Origin: Fibrella aquatilis | Lineage (GTDB): Bacteria; Bacteroidota; Bacteroidia; Cytophagales; Spirosomataceae | Direction: 5' to 3' | Assembly: GCF_017353255.1 (NCBI RefSeq) | Contig: NZ_JAFMYU010000037.1 | Location: 1 to 52,406 of the forward strand | DNA length: 52,406 nt | Shown: one piece after another, positions 1-8,316 of the stretch | How positions within the stretch are numbered: position 1 is the first letter of the stretch | Layout of the letters: the number at the start of each line of letters is the position of its first letter | Notes under the pieces: model-generated | Databases searched by the model: none | What the model was told of the DNA's origin: nothing | Seen by the model: the letters and a program-made list of their open reading frames with translations, nothing else | Position numbers and translations under genes: made by a program

Positions 1-7
1 ACGCCGA

Positions 8-1273
8 CTAAACCCTAAATCCCCCCCCTCCTACTTCATCCAGCACCTTCGTCACTTCCTCATGCAGCGGTTGGGTCAGGTCAAACGGCACCACGTGGAG
101 GTGCATGGTGTCGTCGTAGCCGAAGACGCGCAGGGGTTTTGTAAAGCCGACGTGGGCGGGGTAAATCAGGACCACTTGGGTGGCGTTGTACTTTTTGCCG
201 TAGGCATAAAGCTGGTATAAATCGGCCTGTTCAATGCCGTAGTGGCCGTTTTGGTCGGTGGCGTCCAGCGTTTTCCACTTCGTGTCGAGCACAATGGTCT
301 GCTCGTCTTGGCGGAGGAGCAGGTCGGGGCGGAGCTTGAATTTGGGTTGCCCGGCATGTTCGTCGATCAGGTGCGCCGATGATTCCTGCACCTCGGCACC
401 CACCCGCCGAAACCCTGCCGCCACGTACTGCTCAAAGACGCGCTCCATGGGAAACAACAGGCAGTTGGTCACCGTCGACCCTACGCACAGGCCCGCGCCC
501 TGCCCCCGTAGCAACCAGGTAGCCCAGCGTAAGGCCACGGCATAGCGTTGCAACAGGCGGTTGGTGGCGGTCACCGCCCGCAGGTCGGTAGTCAGGTTTT
601 GTGAACTGGGAATATCGGCCAGAAAAGCCAGCAGCTGACGGCAGCGGGTCTGGCTCGCCACCACCTCCGAACGGGCCATAACGCGCAGCAGGGCCGCTTT
701 TAGCACCCGGTTTACAGCAATATTAGCGGTGTGTTCGTCCTGGGTCACGGCCAGGCGGTCGGGCTGGAAATAGGGTTGCTGCACCTGTTCGGCCATCCGT
801 ATTTTCCCTCTAAGCGTGGCGGTTTCGGCTTCTTCGGCCACGTAGCTCCGTGCCAACCCCCGGCTAAGCGCCTGGGTAGTTTCGCGCAGAAAGGCGTCGA
901 TAAAGATTTCCCAAAGTGGCAGATCGGTGGCGCCGCTTTGGCCGGTATGCAGCCGGTGAAAGGCCGCGTCGGGCAGGTGGCGCAGCAGGGCGGGCAGGTA
1001 GCCCACGCGGGGCCGGATGTCGAGGCTGAGGCCACCGCGCAAATCGAGCAGGCCCACATAGCTGCGCAGGCGGACGGTATCGCGACCCCGGCTGAGGCTG
1101 TAAGTCAGGAGCGCGTCGGCGGTGGTATCGGGCGCGTCGGCGGCAAACTGCTTGATAATGTCGAAATCAACGTCGGGCAGCAGCCACTCGTCCGGCGCGG
1201 GGGTCATGTCCGGGTAGTCGGTCGCCCGGCGCAACGTAGCGCGTTCGGTGAGGACGTAGACCCGTTTTTTCAT
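8..1273 (-). CDS. mcrC: McrC-family subunit of a McrBC-type modification-dependent restriction system
   Basis: Likely the nuclease-side subunit of a McrBC system, which cuts DNA carrying modified cytosine when joined to a McrB GTPase. The 421-residue protein has the long N-terminal beta-rich region of the family (LRSYVGLLDLRGGLSLDIRP, about residues 69-88) and a C-terminal PD-(D/E)XK core, with Asp317 in KLRPDLLL and Asp330-Thr-Lys332 in VLDTKWK. The stop lies 8 bases from the window edge, so the gene is complete. No McrB-like AAA+ GTPase lies upstream on this strand; the upstream neighbour is a META-domain lipoprotein 5 bp away. Any mcrB must be downstream, outside the window, or elsewhere. 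The family call is firm on the nuclease motif; restriction activity is inferred. Confidence 0.85.
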   Translation of the reverse strand: MKKRVYVLTERATLRRATDYPDMTPAPDEWLLPDVDFDIIKQFAADAPDTTADALLTYSLSRGRDTVRLRSYVGLLDLRGGLSLDIRPRVGYLPALLRHLPDAAFHRLHTGQSGATDLPLWEIFIDAFLRETTQALSRGLARSYVAEEAETATLRGKIRMAEQVQQPYFQPDRLAVTQDEHTANIAVNRVLKAALLRVMARSEVVASQTRCRQLLAFLADIPSSQNLTTDLRAVTATNRLLQRYAVALRWATWLLRGQGAGLCVGSTVTNCLLFPMERVFEQYVAAGFRRVGAEVQESSAHLIDEHAGQPKFKLRPDLLLRQDEQTIVLDTKWKTLDATDQNGHYGIEQADLYQLYAYGKKYNATQVVLIYPAHVGFTKPLRVFGYDDTMHLHVVPFDLTQPLHEEVTKVLDEVGGGGFRV

Positions 1274-1278
1274 AAACT

Positions 1279-2127
1279 TTACTTCTCCGCCGGCTTCATG
1301 GTCAGCACATATTGCCCGTCTACCAGCAGGGTAAGGCGATCTTTTCCGATACGAAACAGCGTGGTTTGCGCCAGGGCAGCAAGGTAGTCTTCCTCAAACG
1401 GATTTGAGCATTTCTTGTTGGTCGTTGTTTTCACCACAAACTTCACATGGTCACCCTCTGCCGACACTTCGCCTTTCAGTTTATTGCAACCGGTGCTGCC
1501 TTCTACTTCGTTACCTTCCAGGTTAATGGTCAGTTCGGGCAGGGCGTTATTGGGAAATTGACCGGGGCGTACCCGTTGCCCTTTGAAGGTTTCCAGCGCC
1601 CAGGTGCCATTGAGGCGGTCGCTGCCTTTGATAAACGCCCCGTAACCTACGTATTTCCGGCCATTATTTTCCACGCGCACGGTGTAGGCATATAACCGAC
1701 CCGTAAGGTTGTCACGGGTGACGGTAGGCTCAATAAACACCTTGATGCGGTTGTTTTTCGGCAGGTAATTTTTCTTGTTCGATGCCGCCACCAGGCCCGT
1801 TCCCACGCGGGCATCGAGCAGTACGCCACTGTTTTTGCCACTAGGCTGCGGCTTGGGCATGTCAGCCACCAGTGTAGAGCCGCTGAGTGGTTTGAAGACA
1901 ATTTGTTTGGAAAAGTCAACGTCCATCGACCATTCTGAAGGCGTTATGCCTGCCGCCACAAAGTCGATGCCTGCCCGCCGTTTTTCGGTCCAGACCGACG
2001 ACTCAGGTAGTAGCGTCGACTTAGTTTTTACGGTGGTGGAATGCGTCAGTGGAAGGGCAGCCCGTTCGCAACTGCCCAGCAAGATCAGCGCCAGGCCCGC
2101 CGCGCTCAACAGATTTCTTTGTTTCAT
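1279..2127 (-). CDS. META-domain (HslJ-like) outer-membrane lipoprotein
   Basis: A predicted lipoprotein of 282 residues. It starts with a basic residue, a hydrophobic stretch and a lipobox (LILLGSC), so Cys is the likely lipidated residue. The C-terminal ~110 residues form a META domain like that of E. coli HslJ, including the family's STGCNKLKGEV segment and a second Cys in NKKCSNPFEEDYL. The N-terminal half (about 40-150) is not recognised. An in-frame ATG two codons upstream (2133) is possible, but the MKQRN start gives a standard signal peptide. It is 5 bp upstream of mcrC on the same strand, but a functional link is not evident. Its promoter side faces gpsA across a 38-bp inverted repeat. 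Confidence 0.8.
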   Translation of the reverse strand: MKQRNLLSAAGLALILLGSCERAALPLTHSTTVKTKSTLLPESSVWTEKRRAGIDFVAAGITPSEWSMDVDFSKQIVFKPLSGSTLVADMPKPQPSGKNSGVLLDARVGTGLVAASNKKNYLPKNNRIKVFIEPTVTRDNLTGRLYAYTVRVENNGRKYVGYGAFIKGSDRLNGTWALETFKGQRVRPGQFPNNALPELTINLEGNEVEGSTGCNKLKGEVSAEGDHVKFVVKTTTNKKCSNPFEEDYLAALAQTTLFRIGKDRLTLLVDGQYVLTMKPAEK

Positions 2128-2172
2128 AAGCATACTCTATAACGGCAATGGGGTAGGAATTAGTGCGAAAAA

Positions 2173-2273
2173 GGGAGTGGTGAGTGCTTAACGGTAGGTG
2201 GTGAGTTTGCTTTCGCGAGAAGAGATTTGGCGGCAGCAAACTCACCACTTACCGTTAAGCACTCACCACTCCC
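2173..2273. repeat. Long intergenic inverted repeat, GGTGAGT flavour
   Basis: Arms at 2173-2210 and 2236-2273 are 38 bp with one mismatch and a 25-nt loop. The arm is built from GTGAGT/GTGGTGAG-like words. It lies between the divergent lipoprotein gene and gpsA and fills most of the gap. Pyrimidine-rich sequence (CTCACCACT) precedes both start codons. Same flavour as the repeat at 30691-30786. Confidence 0.9.
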
Positions 2274-2298
2274 TTCTCCTCCTATCTATCTTTACCCC

Positions 2299-3303
2299 AT
2301 GAAAAACGCCACTCCCATCCGCATTGCCATGATTGGCGGCGGAAGTTGGGCTACTGCTCTCGTTAAGATACTGTCAGAAAACAACGTGACCATCCGCTGG
2401 TGGCTGCGCAACGAGGTCGATGCTGCCCACATCAAACGCTTTAACCGGAACAAAAGCTACCTCAGCGACGTGCAGATCAACCCGCGCAAGGTGAAAGTAA
2501 CCACCAAAATCAGGGAAGCCATCCGCGATGCCGACTACGTTATTCTGGCCGTGCCCGCCGCCTTCGTCTCCGACGCGCTACTGGGACTAACGCCCGCCCA
2601 TTTCACCGGAAAACTCGTCGTTTCGGCCATTAAGGGCATGATTCCCAACATCAATCAGCTTGTAACGGACTGGGTTGAGGCGAAATTTGCCGTGCCCAAA
2701 GACCACATTTCCTGCATTGCCGGGCCGTGTCATGCCGAAGAAGTGGCCCTGGAGAAACAGTCGTACCTCACCATCGCGTCAACGGGTGCGGCCTGCGCCG
2801 AGGCGGTGTCGGCGTTGCTGACCTGCCGGTTTGTGAAGGCCTCACCGATCAATGATTTGTATGGCGTGGAATATTGCGCTGTCATGAAAAACATCATTGC
2901 GCTGGCCTGCGGCATCACCCACGGCCTGGGCTACGGCGACAATTTCCAGGCGGTGCTGGTGTCTAACGCCACCCAGGAAATCCGCCGGTTTGTCGACACG
3001 CTCTTCCCTGTGGCCCGCGACCTAAGCCAGTCGGCTTACCTCGGCGATCTGCTCGTGACCTGCTATTCGCCCTTCAGCCGCAACCGTACCTTCGGCAACC
3101 TCATTGGCCGGGGCTACACCATCCAGTCGGCGCAGATGGAGATGAACATGATTGCCGAAGGCTACTACGCCGTGCGCAGCATCTACGCCATCAACGAACC
3201 CCACCAGGTGCCCATGCCCATTGTGTCGGCGGTATATCGTATTCTCTACGAAGGAGCCTCGCCAGGGGCAGAGATGAACGCACTGAAGAGGGAGATGAGG
3301 TGA
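2299..3303 (+). CDS. gpsA: NAD(P)H-dependent glycerol-3-phosphate dehydrogenase
   Basis: Reduces dihydroxyacetone phosphate to sn-glycerol 3-phosphate, the backbone for phospholipid synthesis, in the cytoplasm. The 334-residue protein begins with a Rossmann motif (AMIGGGSWATALVK), followed by LAVPAAFVSDAL, the SAIKGM segment and the catalytic-lysine region VMKNIIALACGI followed by GLGYGDN. The motif reads GGGSWATAL rather than the usual GAGSWGTAL, a mild variation. The ATG at 2299 was chosen because the reading frame upstream is the intergenic inverted repeat and has no protein character. The length fits the family. Confidence 0.93.
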   Translation: MKNATPIRIAMIGGGSWATALVKILSENNVTIRWWLRNEVDAAHIKRFNRNKSYLSDVQINPRKVKVTTKIREAIRDADYVILAVPAAFVSDALLGLTPAHFTGKLVVSAIKGMIPNINQLVTDWVEAKFAVPKDHISCIAGPCHAEEVALEKQSYLTIASTGAACAEAVSALLTCRFVKASPINDLYGVEYCAVMKNIIALACGITHGLGYGDNFQAVLVSNATQEIRRFVDTLFPVARDLSQSAYLGDLLVTCYSPFSRNRTFGNLIGRGYTIQSAQMEMNMIAEGYYAVRSIYAINEPHQVPMPIVSAVYRILYEGASPGAEMNALKREMR

Positions 3304-3310
3304 AAGGAGG

Positions 3311-3421
3311 AATGTACAATGCATAATGAACAATGTACAATGTTGCTGAACGGTCCGTTGGTTCGGCCAGAGTACGCCTGCGTCAGCAACATTGTACATT
3401 GTTCATTATGCATTGTACATT
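3311..3421. repeat. Long intergenic inverted repeat, ACAATGTAC flavour
   Basis: Perfect 39-bp arms at 3311-3349 and 3383-3421 with a 33-nt loop, starting 8 bp after the gpsA stop and ending 36 bp before the M16 peptidase start. Arms consist of repeated ACAATGTACAATG-like words, ending at the apex with GTTGCTGA/TCAGCAAC. The loop carries CGGTCCG and ends in CTGCG, so the right side reads GCGTCAGC as in the GAAAGAG-type hairpins. Confidence 0.93.
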
Positions 3422-3456
3422 AACCCCTTCATTCCCAGTTCCCAAACTAAATCAAC

Positions 3457-6405
3457 ATGAAAAAGACGACTCACTTCTTTTTTTGCCTGTGGCTGCTCCT
3501 GACTTTTAGCGGGGTTAGTCGGGCGCAGACGGCTCAGCAGGGCTGGAAAACGGGTACCTCGCCGGGGGGGTACACCTACAAGTACCTGGCCAACGACCCT
3601 ATGCAGGCCCGGATGTACACGTTGAAGAACGGCCTGACGGTGCTGCTGAGCGTGAACAAAAAAGAGCCGCGCATCTTCACGTTCATCCCCACGCGGGCAG
3701 GCTCCAACACCGACCCGCGCACCAATACCGGCCTGGCGCACTACCTCGAACATATGCTCTTTAAAGGCACCGACAAGTTTGGGTCGCTGGATTGGGCGAA
3801 GGAAAAACCCCTGCTGGATAAGGTGGATGCTCTGTATGAGCAGTATAACAAAACGACCGACGAGGCCAAACGCAAGGACATCTACAAACAGATCGACGTG
3901 GCATCGGGCGAGGCGGCCAAGTATGCCATTGCCAATGAGTACGATAAAATGCTGGCCTCGATGGGGGCGCAGGGCAGCAACGCCTTCACCTGGTATGAAC
4001 AAACGGTGTACCTGGAAGACATTCCCGCTAACGCGCTGGATCGGTATTTGGCCGTACAGGCCGAACGCTTCCGTAAGCCCGTATTACGCATTTTTCATAC
4101 CGAATTAGAGGCCGTTTACGAAGAGAAAAACCGGTCGCTCGATAACGACGGCAATAAGGTGGACGAGGCCCTGATGGCGGCGCTGTTCCCAACGCATAAC
4201 TACGGGCAGCAGACCACCATTGGCACCGTTGAACACCTCAAAAACCCCTCGCTGGTTGAAATCCGCAACTATTTCGACAAGTACTACGTGCCCAACAACA
4301 TGGCCGTGATCATGGCCGGCGACTTCAACCCCGACGTGGTCATTGCCAAAATTGATAAGGCGTTTGCCTACATGAAGCCCAAACCGGTCACGCTTTATAA
4401 TCCCAAACCGGAGGCCCCGCTTACCACCGTGCAAACCCGCGAAGTAACTGGCCCCACGCCCGAATCGGTGCGGATTGGCTACCGGTTTCCGGGCGGCGTG
4501 GCCCAGAACCGGGCCGTGGCCATCATGGCCGATGAGTTGATGTCGAACTCGGCGGCGGGATTGATCGACCTTGACCTCAACAAGCAACAGAAGATATTGG
4601 GCGGCGGGTCATCGTCGCAGTTCATGAAAGATTACGGCGTCTGGAGCCTCTATGGGCGACCTAAACAGGGACAGTCGCTCGACGAAGTAAAAGGCTTGCT
4701 GCTGGGCGAAGTGGCCAAGCTGAAAAAGGGCGATTTCGACGCCACCGTGATGCAGTCGATTGTGAACAATTACAAAAAACGGCAGATCGAAACCTTTGAG
4801 AGCAACTACGGGCGGGCCGACAAACTCCTCGACGCCTTTATCCTGTCGGGCGGTAGTGCTTACCCCAGCATCATTGGCCTGAACGCTCAGCTGGCGGCGG
4901 TAACACAGCAGCAGGTGATCGACTTCGCCAACAAATACCTAGGCGACAACTACGTAGTGGTCTACAAACGCAAGGGCCAAGACAAAAACATTACCAAGGT
5001 AGACAAACCCGCCATTACGCCCGTGGAGGTGAACCGCGAGGCGCAGTCGCCGTTTTTGCAGCAGGTAAACAGCCTGCCCATGAGCGACGTGCAGCCCGTC
5101 TGGCTCGATTACAAAAAAGACATTCAGCGCGGCAAAGCTGGGAACGCCGAAGTGCTGTACGTAAACAACCCCGACAACGACCTGTTCCGGCTGGGCTACC
5201 GCATTCCGATGGGCACCTACCACAATAAGCTCCTGCCCATTGCCACGCAGTACCTGGCTTTTTTGAGCACCGACAAATACACCGCCGAGGACATCAGCAA
5301 AGCGTTCTACGGCCTGGCCAGCAACTATAACCTCTATTCCTCAGGCGATTACACAACCGTGCAGCTGTCGGGTTTGCAGGAAAACTTTGCCAAAAGCGTA
5401 GCCCTGCTCGACCACCTGCTGCGCCAGTGCAAGCCTAATGAAGAAGCCCTTGCCAGCCTGAAAGAGCGCATCATGAAGGGGCGGTCCGACAGCAAGCTCA
5501 ACAAAGGGGCCATTATGCAGGGCCTGATCAACTACGCCCAGTACGGCCCCAAAAACCCCTACAACAACCAACTCACCAACGACGAACTGAAGGCCCTCAC
5601 CTCGGCTCAGTTGATCGACGTATTACACACCCTGTTCGACTACCCGCAGCGGGTGATTTATTACGGCCCGCGCCCATTGGCGGCCCTCGGCACCGACCTG
5701 ACCCAGGCTCACCAGATGCCCACTGCGTTTCGGGACGTGCCCACGCGGCAGGCGTTTGTGCAGGTGGCCCAGCAAAAGCCCGAAGTGCTTTTTGCCGATT
5801 ACGACATGGTGCAGTCGGAGGTGTTTTGGGTGCGCAACACGGCCTCTTTCGACCCGGCGCAGCTGCCCACGGTATCGCTATTCAACAATTATTTCGGGGG
5901 CAACATGGCCTCGGTGGTGTTTCAGACCCTGCGCGAGTCGAAAGCCCTGGCCTACAGCACCTACGCCAACTATAACATTCCCGAACGCAAAGACCAGCAG
6001 TATTCGGTTAGTGCCTACATCGGTTCGCAGGCCGACAAGTTCAACGAGGCCGTGGCGGGCATGAACGAGTTACTCAACGCGCTGCCCGAATCGGGCAAGC
6101 TGCTCGAAACCACAAAGGTGGGCATGAAGAAGTCGATGCAGACCGAGCGCATTCTGAACGACGCCATCATCTACAGCTACCTCGACGCGGCTGAGCGCGG
6201 CCTCGACTACGACACTCGCCGCCAAACCTACGAGGCCCTCGACAAGCTCAGCTACGCCGACCTGAAAACGTTTGCTAGCACTCAACTGGCCAACAAGCCC
6301 TACACGCTCTGCGTGGTGGCCTCCGAAAAACGCATTTCCCCCACCGATTTGGCTAAAAACGGTGAGGTTAAAAAGCTGACACTGAACGAGATTTTTGGCT
6401 ATTGA
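3457..6405 (+). CDS. Secreted M16-family (pitrilysin-like) zinc metallopeptidase, two-domain
   Basis: A 982-residue exported peptidase. A signal peptide (hydrophobic FFFCLWLLLTF, ending SRAQ) is followed by the inverted zinc motif HYLEH (His95, Glu98, His99) and the downstream acidic segment ELEAVYEE (about 216-223) that supplies the third ligand. The R/Y pair expected near the C-terminus of this family falls in the second half, which has no HXXEH and is probably the inactive structural partner. Tandem two-domain layout and length match bacterial periplasmic M16 proteins that degrade peptides. It overlaps no gene; DoxX starts 19 bp after its stop and may be co-transcribed. Substrate is unknown. 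Confidence 0.9.
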   Translation: MKKTTHFFFCLWLLLTFSGVSRAQTAQQGWKTGTSPGGYTYKYLANDPMQARMYTLKNGLTVLLSVNKKEPRIFTFIPTRAGSNTDPRTNTGLAHYLEHMLFKGTDKFGSLDWAKEKPLLDKVDALYEQYNKTTDEAKRKDIYKQIDVASGEAAKYAIANEYDKMLASMGAQGSNAFTWYEQTVYLEDIPANALDRYLAVQAERFRKPVLRIFHTELEAVYEEKNRSLDNDGNKVDEALMAALFPTHNYGQQTTIGTVEHLKNPSLVEIRNYFDKYYVPNNMAVIMAGDFNPDVVIAKIDKAFAYMKPKPVTLYNPKPEAPLTTVQTREVTGPTPESVRIGYRFPGGVAQNRAVAIMADELMSNSAAGLIDLDLNKQQKILGGGSSSQFMKDYGVWSLYGRPKQGQSLDEVKGLLLGEVAKLKKGDFDATVMQSIVNNYKKRQIETFESNYGRADKLLDAFILSGGSAYPSIIGLNAQLAAVTQQQVIDFANKYLGDNYVVVYKRKGQDKNITKVDKPAITPVEVNREAQSPFLQQVNSLPMSDVQPVWLDYKKDIQRGKAGNAEVLYVNNPDNDLFRLGYRIPMGTYHNKLLPIATQYLAFLSTDKYTAEDISKAFYGLASNYNLYSSGDYTTVQLSGLQENFAKSVALLDHLLRQCKPNEEALASLKERIMKGRSDSKLNKGAIMQGLINYAQYGPKNPYNNQLTNDELKALTSAQLIDVLHTLFDYPQRVIYYGPRPLAALGTDLTQAHQMPTAFRDVPTRQAFVQVAQQKPEVLFADYDMVQSEVFWVRNTASFDPAQLPTVSLFNNYFGGNMASVVFQTLRESKALAYSTYANYNIPERKDQQYSVSAYIGSQADKFNEAVAGMNELLNALPESGKLLETTKVGMKKSMQTERILNDAIIYSYLDAAERGLDYDTRRQTYEALDKLSYADLKTFASTQLANKPYTLCVVASEKRISPTDLAKNGEVKKLTLNEIFGY

Positions 6406-6424
6406 TAGCAGAGACTTTTACACT

Positions 6425-6820
6425 ATGAACCGTAACCTTGGTATTCTGGCCCTGCGGCTGGCATTTGGCTTTCAGCTGGTGAAAGTCTCGTACGAAAACG
6501 TGATTCACCCGGCAGCCAACATGCCGCAGTTTATCGATTACCTACACAGCCTGGGATTCCCGTTTCCTACGCCGGGCGCTTACGTATCGGCCTACACCGA
6601 GTTTATTGGCGGTATGTTGTGGCTGTTGGGCTTCCAGACGCGGCTGGCATCGCTGTTTATACTCATCAATTTCAGCGTCGCCTTCGGTATGGCGCACATC
6701 AACACCAACGACAGCTACCAGAACACCATGCCCTCGCTCAACCTGATGGCCGTAGCCTTTTTCCTGCTACTCAATGGCCCCGGCCGCTACTCCATCGACG
6801 AACGGGGATACCGGGTGTAG
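6425..6820 (+). CDS. DoxX-family small integral membrane protein
   Basis: A 131-residue protein with four predicted hydrophobic segments (around ILALRLAFGFQLV, YTEFIGGMLWLLGF, LASLFILINFSVAFGMA, LNLMAVAFFLLLNGPG). The glycine/aromatic pattern and the terminal LLNGPGRYSID are typical of DoxX/YphA-type proteins, whose role is often redox or stress related but unproven here. The ATG at 6425 is preferred over an upstream in-frame ATG inside the M16 gene because the membrane helix begins just after MNRNLG. Probably co-transcribed with the peptidase. Confidence 0.82.
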   Translation: MNRNLGILALRLAFGFQLVKVSYENVIHPAANMPQFIDYLHSLGFPFPTPGAYVSAYTEFIGGMLWLLGFQTRLASLFILINFSVAFGMAHINTNDSYQNTMPSLNLMAVAFFLLLNGPGRYSIDERGYRV

Positions 6821-6947
6821 GTCAAGGGATTGGTAGTTGGTAGTTTGTGGTTCGTAGTTATCTGACCGGTCCGCCGGTGCGGCAAGCATACTCTCGCATT
6901 AGCCAACTACAAACCACAAACTACCAACCACTAACCCCTTGATCTAC
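6817..6947. repeat. Long intergenic inverted repeat, GTAGTTGGTAG flavour
   Basis: Arms at 6817-6858 and 6906-6947 are 42 bp with five mismatches and a 47-nt loop. The arms overlap the stop codons of both convergent genes (doxX-like and DUF1501), so the hairpin is the entire gap. The loop holds GGTCCGCCGGTGCGG, nearly the same as a segment in the arm of the 27763-27886 repeat. It may act as a bidirectional terminator, but no long T tract follows. Confidence 0.85.
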
Positions 6948-8176
6948 ACTACCCCCAACCTATCAAATTTTTGCCCCAAAATGGCCGCGTCGTTGGTGCC
7001 GAGCCAATCGTGGAGGAGGGTGGCGTAGATACTGCGGAAATCAACCGAATAGCGCAGGTCGCCTTCGTCCAGATCGGTCAGCGTGGGGGCAGGGTTAAAC
7101 ACCTTGCGGTTGCCCATGCCGCCCAGCAAAAACACGTTGTTGGCCGTGCCGTGGTCAGTGCCGTTACTGGCGTTTTGCTTCACCCGACGGCCAAATTCGG
7201 AGAACGTCATCAGCAGCACGTCCTGCATCCGGCCCGACGCTTTCATGTCCTGCATAAACGCGCCTACGGCCTCGCCATATTGCTTCAGTAGCCGTTCCTG
7301 CTGACCCGGCTGGTTGATGTGCGTGTCGAAGCCACCAATAGACACGTAATACACCTGCGTCTCCACCCCCGACTGAATCAACTCCGATACCGTCTTGAGC
7401 CGGTTGCCCAGTTCATGTGCCGGGTAAGTCGTCTGCGTCTTGGCTACCTTCGTTTTGTCGTATACATAGGCCGCCGACGAGGTAGTTTCAGCCAGGGTTT
7501 TGTAGAGGTAAGCCACGTCGCCGTGGTGCGGGTCGGGTTTGGCGGCGGCGAGGGTTTCCACCAGGTTACCCCGCGTTTGGTTGAACAGCTTTTTCGGGTC
7601 AATCAGGGCCAGAGCGTTTTGGCCGCGCCCCTTCATCGATAGGCTCAGCGTATCATCCACCTCAATAGCCTTGGGCCGGTTGGCCACGCCGGGTTGCCCC
7701 GCACAGGCCGCGTCGAGATAGCGACCCACCCAGCCCGTTTGCAGGTATTGATCTGAATTTGAGGCCGTTTGCCAAATATCCATCGACCGGAAGTGCGACC
7801 GGTCGGGGTTGGGGTAGCCCACGTTGTTGATCACCGTCAGCAGGCCGTCGTCGTAAAGGGCGCGGAGGGGTGCCAGGGCGGGGTTCAGGCCCACTTCGTC
7901 GTTGAGGGTCAGCACCTTATCGGGCTTGATGGCAATGCCGGGCCGTTCGCGGTAGTAGATGTCGTTGCGGTAGGGTACCACGGTATTCAGCCCGTCGTTA
8001 CCCCCCGACAGTTGCACCACGACCAGGATTTTACCCGTCGGCGAACTGCCCGTAAGGGCACCTGTAGCCCCGGCCAGGCCCTTTGCCTGCGTTTCAAATG
8101 CCTTCAAAAACGAAGGAATCAGCATGGTTCCCGCCGTAGCGAAAGCCGATTGTTGGAGGAAGTGTCTGCGTTTCAT
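6944..8176 (-). CDS. DUF1501 family protein, Tat-exported
   Basis: A 410-residue member of the DUF1501 (COG4102) family, which is related to the sulfatase/alkaline phosphatase fold. The N-terminus MKRRHFLQQSAFATAGTML is a twin-arginine signal. Family hallmarks include VQLSGGNDGLNTVVPY, NPDRSHFRSMDIWQTA, YYVSIGGFDTHINQ, FSEFGRRVKQNASNGTDHG and LLGGMG. The ATG at 8176 is chosen because it opens the Tat signal; in-frame sequence further upstream belongs to the GAAAGAG hairpin. It is downstream of a DUF1800 gene on the same strand. These two are a conserved pair in Bacteroidota and Planctomycetota; their biochemical function is not established. Confidence 0.9.
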   Translation of the reverse strand: MKRRHFLQQSAFATAGTMLIPSFLKAFETQAKGLAGATGALTGSSPTGKILVVVQLSGGNDGLNTVVPYRNDIYYRERPGIAIKPDKVLTLNDEVGLNPALAPLRALYDDGLLTVINNVGYPNPDRSHFRSMDIWQTASNSDQYLQTGWVGRYLDAACAGQPGVANRPKAIEVDDTLSLSMKGRGQNALALIDPKKLFNQTRGNLVETLAAAKPDPHHGDVAYLYKTLAETTSSAAYVYDKTKVAKTQTTYPAHELGNRLKTVSELIQSGVETQVYYVSIGGFDTHINQPGQQERLLKQYGEAVGAFMQDMKASGRMQDVLLMTFSEFGRRVKQNASNGTDHGTANNVFLLGGMGNRKVFNPAPTLTDLDEGDLRYSVDFRSIYATLLHDWLGTNDAAILGQKFDRLGVV

Positions 8177-8178
8177 GG

Positions 8179-8313
8179 GTGAAAGAGCGAAAGAGCGAAA
8201 GAATAAAAGAATGAAAGAGTGCAGGTTGCTTACCAATCTACTAAGGTGGCTGGCGCAATCCTGGGCGTCAGCAATTTTCGCTCTTTCACTCATTTACTCT
8301 TTCACTCTTTCGA
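8179..8313. repeat. Imperfect intergenic inverted repeat, GAAAGAGTG flavour
   Basis: Arms roughly at 8179-8222 and 8270-8313 are made of GAAAGAGCG/GAAAGAGTG words and their complement. The pairing is imperfect with unit slippage. The hairpin begins 2 bp from the DUF1501 start and ends 3 bp from the DUF1800 stop, so it is the whole gap inside this two-gene unit. The loop includes GGCTGGCGCA and GCGTCAGC, the apical core also seen at 28745 and 39105. Confidence 0.75.
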
Positions 8314-8316
8314 CTT

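Noticed and set aside
8179-8313. CRISPR-like array from GAAAGAG repeats
   Set aside because: The units are 8 nt, contiguous and arranged as an inverted repeat with no spacers; no cas genes.
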